Shown here piece after piece: positions 59,035 to 64,000 of a stretch of 64,000 bases of DNA (its first letter is position 1; every line of letters begins with the position of its first letter). This stretch comes from Candidatus Methanomethylophilaceae archaeon (GTDB lineage: Archaea; Thermoplasmatota; Thermoplasmata; Methanomassiliicoccales; Methanomethylophilaceae). The DNA lies in contig CALUHQ010000050.1 in the NCBI GenBank assembly GCA_944320485.1, forward strand, positions 24,013 to 88,012. The letters are read 5' to 3'. Under the pieces are notes generated by a model. It searched no databases. It saw nothing but the letters and a program-made list of their open reading frames with translations, and was not told the origin of the DNA. The translations under genes were made by a program, and so were the position numbers.

Positions 59035-59477
59035 TCCCTCACCCCCTTCGAGTCGTCCGTGCCAGTCGCGATGATGAAGACCTCGATCTGGGGACGGGCC
59101 TCGGACACGTCCATGTCGGATCCGTCGTCGTCCTCGGTCCACGGGGTGTCGCTGTCCGCGATGAACCAGATGTCTATACCGTAGGTGTACGAGACCTCCG
59201 CGAGAAGCTGCAGGGAGTCATCGTCAAGGATCTCCTTGGTCCAGAAGACCATCGCACCGACACCGGAGCGGACGGAGAACCCGACCATGGCATCGATGAC
59301 GTCGCGGGCCACGAGGTAGTCGTCGGAGGAACAGCGGTATGAACGGAGCAGGTCCATCCCCATGCCCTTGGCCCACATGCTCAGGGTGCTCTCCTGCATC
59401 CCAAGGCTAGGGAAGGTCTCGTAGGGGGAAGGCCTGCGGGCGAACAGCAAGGCCTTGGTCCTCGCACCGTCGGTCAT
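59031..59477 (-). CDS. recombinase-like protein lacking catalytic residues
   Basis: A 148-aa protein. The order of parts mirrors a serine recombinase N-domain: strand 'ALLFARRPSP' in place of 'YARVS', a helix 'STLSMWAKGMGMDLLRSYR', strand 'GAMVFWTKEILDDDSLQLLA' in place of 'LDRLSRD', then 'YGIDIWFIADSDT'. The key Arg residues are not conserved. Probably a degenerate fold relative of the recombinase next door. Visual inference only. Confidence 0.45.
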   Translation of the reverse strand: MTDGARTKALLFARRPSPYETFPSLGMQESTLSMWAKGMGMDLLRSYRCSSDDYLVARDVIDAMVGFSVRSGVGAMVFWTKEILDDDSLQLLAEVSYTYGIDIWFIADSDTPWTEDDDGSDMDVSEARPQIEVFIIATGTDDSKGVRE

Positions 59478-60913
59478 GCCAACCACCTCTTCGCCCTGAC
59501 GGGATAGTCTGAGACGACGGGGACGCCAACGGTCGTCCTGTCTGCGAGGGCGAACACGAGGTGTCCGACCTCTTTGTAGAGGAGACCGTCGCGGTCGAAG
59601 AGGACGCCGCCGTTGGAGTGAACATACGACGCCTCCCTGATCTTGGATTCGGACCCGTTGCAGTACGCTGTCACACCGTTGCGGTACGCGATGTTGGCGC
59701 GGTACGAGCGGATGATCCACCCGTCCCCCGACTTGGTCCAAAGGTCCTCGTCGGGAACGGCACCGTTCACAATGGTGCGGACAATGGACTTCGCCCCGCT
59801 GAGGGTGATGAGGGGTTCGGAGATCTCGATGGTCTCCACCTTCGCATCGGCCCTTCTGGGAGCATTGGCCTGAACTGGTTCGGGTTCAAGTTCGGGTTCA
59901 GGTTCAAGTTCGGGTTCATTTTCGGGTTCAAGTTCGGGTTCGGGTTCAGGTTCGGGTTCAACCTCGGATCCGACGGGTTCCACCTTCGCGGCGTCAACAG
60001 CACCGGTGTCCGCCACGGGGGAGGCAGAAACGACGCCCATGTCCTCGATGCCGAGATAGCAGTTCTCGTAGTCGTCCCTGAAACCCTCGTCCTTGAGGGC
60101 GTCGGAGAGCTCTGCCGTCGATATGCCGATGGCCTTGGCGACAGCCCAGAGGGGGATTCCCAATCTGGCGCACTCCATGACATCCTCCAAGGCGGCGGAC
60201 TTGGTGTAGGATGAGATGCGATGGGACAGGAAGGTGCGCTGATGATCCCAGCAGAACCTGATCCAGCGGTTGCCCATGTACTTGGATTCGATGTCGTTGT
60301 GGTCCTCGGAAGGGAAAACCCCGTTCCATGCCTGCCTCTCATCGAGGTATGTCACGAACCCGAGTCCGCTGGCCTCGATCCACTCGTCAAATGCGGGACG
60401 CATCTCGGGCGAGATACTGCCCTTGGTCAAGACGAGGACACGACCCCCGACGGAATCTTCGGGAAGCTGAGGGAACTTGCCAGCGGTACCCACGTAGACT
60501 GAGTTGTATGGGATGCCCCTCGCCTCACACCACATCCTCATGAGGGTGATGTGGTACACGGAGGTCTCTTTGACCACGAGGATCGTGGTGTGTACCTTCG
60601 AGTGGTCCTCCACGACCTCGGCACCAGAACCGATGCTGACGGGGGCGGCAAGCTCCTCCTCGGTGTACAGCGATGACAGAGCCCTCTCGCGGTCCCTGAC
60701 CACAAGCTTGCGCTCCAACTCCTTCGCGGATCTGATGTCCTCGGCGGAGACATTCATCATCTTCGCGATGTTCTTGAGCTTCGCGCTCTTGCTCTGGCAG
60801 ATCTCGAACTCGTCCCTGTCAATCAGGCATGTGCTGTCGTCGGCCAGTCCCTGTTCGAGGAGTTCGTTGTAGCGGTGCTTGAAGCACGCTCTCACAATGC
60901 CTGCGGAACTCAT
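59474..60913 (-). CDS. recombinase-like protein with Pro-Glu repeat linker
   Basis: A 479-aa protein. N-terminal helical part (1-110), an alpha/beta domain like a recombinase fold ('MWCEARGIPYNSVYVGTA' … 'GGRVLVLTKGSISPEM' … 'ASGLGFVTYLDE', about 130-205), an HTH 'CARLGIPLWAVAKAIGISTA' (about 250-275) similar to the one in the serine recombinase, a Pro-Glu repeat linker (about 318-345) and a C-terminal barrel-like domain ('GDGWIIRSYRANIAYRNGVT'). No recombinase nucleophile seen. Unknown function; a DNA-binding scaffold is likely. Confidence 0.6.
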   Translation of the reverse strand: MSSAGIVRACFKHRYNELLEQGLADDSTCLIDRDEFEICQSKSAKLKNIAKMMNVSAEDIRSAKELERKLVVRDRERALSSLYTEEELAAPVSIGSGAEVVEDHSKVHTTILVVKETSVYHITLMRMWCEARGIPYNSVYVGTAGKFPQLPEDSVGGRVLVLTKGSISPEMRPAFDEWIEASGLGFVTYLDERQAWNGVFPSEDHNDIESKYMGNRWIRFCWDHQRTFLSHRISSYTKSAALEDVMECARLGIPLWAVAKAIGISTAELSDALKDEGFRDDYENCYLGIEDMGVVSASPVADTGAVDAAKVEPVGSEVEPEPEPEPELEPENEPELEPEPELEPEPVQANAPRRADAKVETIEISEPLITLSGAKSIVRTIVNGAVPDEDLWTKSGDGWIIRSYRANIAYRNGVTAYCNGSESKIREASYVHSNGGVLFDRDGLLYKEVGHLVFALADRTTVGVPVVSDYPVRAKRWLA

Positions 60914-61227
60914 TCGACCGCCTCCCCGACGGGACATGTGAGGATGAAACGGCTGTCCGTGGCCAATATAAGCAGATTGACGTCATCCTCATCGACAAAC
61001 ATGGCTCTGTAGACGGCGTCCAAGCAATAGTCCCCGACCTCGACCTCGACGCGACCGTCCTCCTGATAGTAGACGACGCTGACGGGATCGTACAGGTTGG
61101 CGACCCAGATACCGGGCTCCTCCTCGACCCATGACGGATCCTCGGGAGGCGTACAGTCGCCACTCCTAATCTTCTCGCATTGCCTGACTACGGCCAAGGC
61201 GACGGCTCTCGGGACGCGCACGATCAT
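60910..61227 (-). CDS. hypothetical alpha/beta protein
   Basis: A 105-aa protein: 'ALAVVRQCEKIRSGDCTPPE', 'PGIWVANLYDPVSVVYYQED' and 'DDVNLLILATDSRFILTCPV'. ATGA overlaps both neighbours. No family recognised. Confidence 0.58.
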   Translation of the reverse strand: MIVRVPRAVALAVVRQCEKIRSGDCTPPEDPSWVEEEPGIWVANLYDPVSVVYYQEDGRVEVEVGDYCLDAVYRAMFVDEDDVNLLILATDSRFILTCPVGEAVE

Positions 61228-61586
61228 GCCACATCCCCCCTTCTGAACGTCGCCTCGAGACGGTTGGCGTTGAGCATGGCCTCGAGCGCGAGGTAGACGA
61301 TGTCGTGGGTGACGGACTTGTAGTCCTCGAGCTGGCGGTCACGCTTGCTCTGATCGTAGCGCGTGCATACGTCCAGACTCGAGCATACGGCGGGGACCAT
61401 CCTGCCCTTGTTCTCGATGAGCTTGGACAGGGTCTTCAATCTGTCCAGCGGGACGGAACCCGTCTGGACGTCGATCTCGTGGAGCCTCAGCTCCACATCA
61501 TTCATGATACTCTCAATTAGTTCTCTTATCAATTCAGAATCCCCCTGTTCGTTAGAATTAGGGGTTTTTCCGGCGGACTTTGTCAC
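61224..61586 (-). CDS. helical protein after the operon head
   Basis: A 120-aa helical protein (GTG start, GTGA overlap). 'SELIRELIESIMNDVELRLH', 'LDRLKTLSKLIENKGRMVPA' and a long helix with 'QLEDYKSVTHDIVYLALEAM'. Could be a partner of the upstream HTH protein. Confidence 0.58.
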   Translation of the reverse strand: MTKSAGKTPNSNEQGDSELIRELIESIMNDVELRLHEIDVQTGSVPLDRLKTLSKLIENKGRMVPAVCSSLDVCTRYDQSKRDRQLEDYKSVTHDIVYLALEAMLNANRLEATFRRGDVA

Positions 61587-62815
61587 TGGTATCCCTCCGG
61601 CGGCTTTCCCGAGGAGGGGTTCGATGATCCTCCGTCCATCGGGTATTGATCGAAAGTGGTCTGATTGGCTGCAAGAGCCGAATGGCGCTGAGAAACGGCG
61701 GTGATCTGCGCGAAGTCGCACTGGATCTCGTACATCCTGTGGACGATGTGGGCCAGAGTGTCGACGTCCTCGCGGAGCGAGGCAAGGTTCTCCTTGCTCG
61801 CGGGCCACTCGCCGAACATGGCATCCACACGCCTGCGCGTCTCGGGCAGGGCGATAAGGGCCTCGATGTAGTCGGACTGGTTGGTCTCCAACTCGGTGTA
61901 CCCCGGGGAGTTGTCCGCCCATAGCTGGTCGTTGCCCACGAACGCACCGCCCGTCAGTTCTGTCACAACATCGTTGATGTGACCGCGAAGGGCCTTGTGG
62001 ACGTTCTGGGGCTTGATGTCGTTGAGGAGGGCGTACATCCCGTACTCGTCGGTGGTGAACCTCCACCCAGCGAACTTCTGGAGCCAGTTGAGCATCGGGG
62101 TGCAGGCCTCCACGAACGCGCGGAGACACGCCTCGTGACTCTCCGCGACCGCGGGCGAGACCCTGACCTCGTGCTGGGGCACGACGTAGAAGCGGCGGAT
62201 GCCGTTCACAGTGCGCTGGTAGCGCAGGGTGTAACGACGGCCGTCGCCGAGGACGAATCCCCCCGTCCAGTTGGCGGACCCGTCGGGCTCGAATGCGTGG
62301 GTCATGAGGGACTGCCACACCTGCTTGGTCCTGCCCGTCTTGGGATCGGTGACCTCGATCGGCGTCCTCTCGATGTTGCCCTCCTTCTCGACACCAAACA
62401 TGTATCCGGGGCCAGAGTAGTGGATCTCCACGAAGATGTCGGGTTCAGTAGCGTTAACGTTCTGGGAGGCTTCGGGAGCCTCGGAACGGTCCGCCTGAGA
62501 ACCAGGGACTCTGGTTTTCTGAACCATCCTCAGATTACGCATGTTCTCGAAGATCGAGTCCGTAATCTGGGCCTCGAGGGCGGCGAAGTTGATCCCGCGG
62601 GCATAGAGCTTGTCGCGGGACGCCTTGCCCGATTCCATGATGAACTGACCGTCGATCAGCCTGCGGATGGCCTCGGAGACGGTGGATTTGGACATAGCGA
62701 GCAGGTCTCCGACCTGCTTCTGGGTCCTCCTGAACCCGTTCTCGTCGAGACCGAGGGCGGCGATGGCGACCATCACCTGCGTCTTGGTCAGACCCTTCTT
62801 GGAGGGGCGGGACAT
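61583..62815 (-). CDS. winged-helix protein, main operon head (initiator or regulator)
   Basis: A 410-aa protein. Residues 8-70 are a MarR/Lrp-type winged helix ('TQKQVGDLLAMSKSTVSEAI' recognition region then 'LIDGQFIMESGKASRDKLY'). The rest (about 125-400) is an alpha/beta region with 'GRRYTLRYQRTVNGIRRFYV' and a helical end ending in a Pro/Ser/Gly-rich tail. It is the first gene of the long leftward series and is preceded by GGTTCGG operator repeats. Candidates: replication initiator, partition protein or global regulator of the element. Confidence 0.62.
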   Translation of the reverse strand: MSRPSKKGLTKTQVMVAIAALGLDENGFRRTQKQVGDLLAMSKSTVSEAIRRLIDGQFIMESGKASRDKLYARGINFAALEAQITDSIFENMRNLRMVQKTRVPGSQADRSEAPEASQNVNATEPDIFVEIHYSGPGYMFGVEKEGNIERTPIEVTDPKTGRTKQVWQSLMTHAFEPDGSANWTGGFVLGDGRRYTLRYQRTVNGIRRFYVVPQHEVRVSPAVAESHEACLRAFVEACTPMLNWLQKFAGWRFTTDEYGMYALLNDIKPQNVHKALRGHINDVVTELTGGAFVGNDQLWADNSPGYTELETNQSDYIEALIALPETRRRVDAMFGEWPASKENLASLREDVDTLAHIVHRMYEIQCDFAQITAVSQRHSALAANQTTFDQYPMDGGSSNPSSGKPPEGYQ

Positions 62816-62845
62816 TCACACCACACAGCTTAGTTCGGTCTGGTT

Positions 62846-62860
62846 CGGTTCGCCGAACCG
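62846..62860. promoter_or_regulatory. GGTTCGG operator, promoter-distal
   Basis: CGGTTCG-C-CGAACCG, perfect 7-bp arms, next to further GGTTCGG and CCGAACCG half-sites (62841-62848, 62891-62898), in the leader of 61583-62815. Confidence 0.55.
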
Positions 62861-62913
62861 AGGGCCCTGTTTTCGCATGCAGCCAGACGTCCGAACCGAG
62901 CCGGAACGAGGGC

Positions 62914-62941
62914 TGGTTCGGAGTCCGAACCATATATAAAG
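62914..62941 (-). promoter_or_regulatory. main element promoter with operator
   Basis: TGGTTCGGA-G-TCCGAACCA (9-bp arms, 62914-62932) directly abuts the leftward TATA box CTTTATATAT (62941-62932). The palindrome sits between TATA and the expected start, ideal for repression. A second TATA-like box inside GTCC-ATATATAA-GGAC lies near 62963-62978. Confidence 0.65.
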
Positions 62942-63011
62942 CCCGAGTTCTCGCCGGCGGACGTCCATATATAAGGACGGACGGTCTCGGATGCTGCGAA
63001 AACGCATCCGT

Positions 63012-63344
63012 TCAGTCCTGTCCCCCCTCTGCGATGACCGACTCGGGGCAGTCGTCGGGTGAGTCGCCGTCATCGACGGGCTCGATCCCGAACTCCTCGA
63101 GTGATCCATAGTCGCGGTCGACGTAGATGCCGTCGACGATGTCGTCCTTGAGGGCGTTCCACATGATTTCGTCCCATGTGGAGCGCGCGACCTTCCCAGC
63201 GGGATAGCTGTGTCCGCAGACGTCTATCTCGGGGAAGGCGTCGTCCAGATAGCTGACGGCGTAGTCGTCGTCGACGATGCTGATGAGATGGTTGTACAGT
63301 CCGTCGTCATCCACGACGTTTCCGTTCGGCAGCTTCCAAGTCAT
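63012..63344 (-). CDS. small acidic protein, related to 34923-35219
   Basis: A 110-aa protein: 'PNGNVVDDDGLYNHLISIVD', 'DVCGHSYPAGKVARSTWDEI', then an acidic tail. Shares the layout of 34923-35219. ATGA overlap with the gene upstream. The GGTTCGG promoter region lies just after its stop. Confidence 0.62.
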   Translation of the reverse strand: MTWKLPNGNVVDDDGLYNHLISIVDDDYAVSYLDDAFPEIDVCGHSYPAGKVARSTWDEIMWNALKDDIVDGIYVDRDYGSLEEFGIEPVDDGDSPDDCPESVIAEGGQD

Positions 63345-63643
63345 GCCGACACACCCCTTGCACGGGCGACGATGGCGTACTCGTCACCATCCATGAAGAT
63401 CTCATGCGAGGGGAACATCCCCTGGGCGATCCCGACGAACGCCATGACCTGCGAGAGGGTGTATCCGCAGGTGCGGATGTCGAGAATCGTCGTCTGCCCG
63501 ACGGGGGCTACGTCCAGTCCCATCAGATCGGAACGGATGGATTCCAGATCCGTTGCGGAGAGGGGTTCCCTGATTGCAATCGGCTTTTCCTCTTGTGTGA
63601 ACGTTGGGGTGTTGAATCCCAATGTCGCTTCCTGTGTACTCAC
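63341..63643 (-). CDS. hypothetical protein, first gene of the element
   Basis: A 100-aa protein with a Thr/Glu-rich N-terminus, 'APVGQTTILDIRTCGYTLSQ' and 'SHEIFMDGDEYAIVARARGV'. A/T-rich upstream sequence (about 63678-63697, AAAAAATGAATAAAATTCAG) may be its promoter. Closest gene of the element to purQ. Confidence 0.58.
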   Translation of the reverse strand: MSTQEATLGFNTPTFTQEEKPIAIREPLSATDLESIRSDLMGLDVAPVGQTTILDIRTCGYTLSQVMAFVGIAQGMFPSHEIFMDGDEYAIVARARGVSA

Positions 63644-63754
63644 TTATTCCACGATTCCCCTCGGAACGCGGCAGTTTGAGTCAAAAAATGAATAAAATTC
63701 AGAATCTGTGGCGCTACGTCACATTCCGCTATTGGAAGAACAGCGGTAAGCCCG

Positions 63755-63774
63755 CTCCCCGGTTCCCCGGGGAG
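63755..63774 (-). terminator. purQ terminator hairpin
   Basis: CTCCCCGG-TTCC-CCGGGGAG, a perfect 8-bp stem 12 bp after the purQ stop. Probably ends the purQ transcript before the element. Confidence 0.6.
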
Positions 63775-63785
63775 GGGATTTTGAA

Positions 63786-64000
63786 TCAGTTTGTGAGGCT
63801 AGAGATCACCGAGCGGAAGATGACCTTCCCGTCACCCTCCTCGTCGGTGTAGCCCCTGGTCCAGTCGGGATGCGTGAACCTGGTAATCACACGCTCCGGA
63901 TGGGGCATCATGCCCAGGACATTTCCCGCAGGGTTGCATATGCCCGCGATGTCCGAGGGGGACCCGTTGGGGTTCCAGGGGTAGACGGCGTCCGACCCGT
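63786..64000 (-). CDS. purQ: phosphoribosylformylglycinamidine synthase subunit PurQ, C-terminal part
   Basis: The last 71 residues of a gene that runs off the window edge. '[20 protein letters not shown]' and '[20 protein letters not shown]' are diagnostic for the glutaminase domain of FGAM synthase; the His and Glu of 'PHPER' are catalytic-triad residues. It supplies ammonia from glutamine for step four of purine synthesis. A chromosomal gene that marks the right-hand border of the element. Confidence 0.9.
   Translation of the reverse strand, partial: GSDAVYPWNPNGSPSDIAGICNPAGNVLGMMPHPERVITRFTHPDWTRGYTDEEGDGKVIFRSVISSLTN

Larger units (their letters stand above)
33933..63643 (-). mobile_element. 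putative integrated genetic element
   Basis: About 30 kb of leftward, tightly packed small genes between the surface operons and the end of purQ. Mobile character is inferred from a serine recombinase, a nuclease, PCNA and GINS-like replication proteins, a phage-type cytosine methyltransferase with intein, phage-type PAPS-reductase-like and radical SAM genes, and very many short orphan zinc-finger and winged-helix genes. No capsid, portal, terminase, conjugation or tyrosine-integrase gene was recognised, and no direct-repeat att sites were found by eye, so the boundaries are approximate. Confidence 0.55.

Noticed and set aside
59870..59965. CRISPR-like periodic repeat
   Set aside because: Units are 6-12 bp without spacers and encode a Pro-Glu tract; no CRISPR array is present in the window.
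59561..60214. A 217-aa plus-strand frame with a Phe/Gly repeat
   Set aside because: It is the complement of the Pro-Glu repeat gene; the repeat is explained by that gene.
33900..63760. Direct repeats that would serve as att sites of the element
   Set aside because: No convincing shared repeat was found by eye between the left (33.6-34.5 kb) and right (63.6-63.8 kb) borders.

Overview
This window looks like a piece of an archaeal chromosome. Intergenic regions carry TATA-type promoters (often TTTATAAA or ATATATAA), many starts are leaderless or follow GGAGGTG-type ribosome sites, and archaeal replication proteins (PCNA, a GINS-like protein) are present. Large tail-anchored surface proteins full of InlB/Listeria-Bacteroides repeats fit a host-associated methanogen of the Methanomassiliicoccales (Thermoplasmatota). 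That placement is inference. No rRNA, tRNA or CRISPR array was found.

Region 1 (1-11.6 kb) holds small hypothetical genes, a leftward operon of three small membrane or anchored proteins behind a 1308-aa beta-helix surface protein, a pair of tandem ribbon-helix-helix proteins, a winged-helix regulator and a zinc-ribbon membrane protein. Region 2 (11.66-33.5 kb) is two leftward operons of surface proteins. The first (23.4 to 11.7 kb) encodes giant InlB-repeat proteins. The second (33.5 to 23.7 kb) encodes two copies of a 'PKD membrane protein + transglutaminase-like protein' module.

Between those two copies lies the most striking system of the window, a complete diversity-generating retroelement (DGR). 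It has a 121-bp template repeat (29893-30013), a DGR-type reverse transcriptase (28663-29748) and a surface-anchored C-type-lectin-like target (26339-28666) whose 121-bp variable repeat (27392-27512) differs from the template at 18 positions. Every one of the 18 is an adenine of the template on the coding strand. A perfect 8-bp hairpin sits 2 nt beyond the variable repeat, as in known DGRs. The locus appears built to diversify a cell-surface adhesin.

Region 3 (33.9-63.6 kb) is a leftward, extremely compact block of more than 60 small genes, mostly joined by ATGA or GTGA overlaps. I read it as an integrated mobile element (plasmid-like, or the early region of a virus) lying against the end of purQ. 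It carries a PCNA clamp, a GINS-like protein, a DnaQ-type exonuclease, a PD-(D/E)XK-like nuclease, a serine recombinase with two recombinase-like relatives, and a PAPS-reductase-like enzyme next to a radical SAM enzyme. It also carries an ASCH protein, many zinc-finger, winged-helix and RHH proteins, and a cytosine-C5 DNA methyltransferase that is both interrupted by a 141-aa mini-intein at its catalytic PC motif and split into two genes. No capsid, terminase or portal gene was recognised.

Candidate control elements include an iteron-like cluster at the recombinase gene (57628-57775), GGTTCGG operators at the main promoter (62846-62932), a structured small-RNA candidate (36816-36892), and five copies of a ~34-bp promoter module shared by the chromosomal gene clusters.
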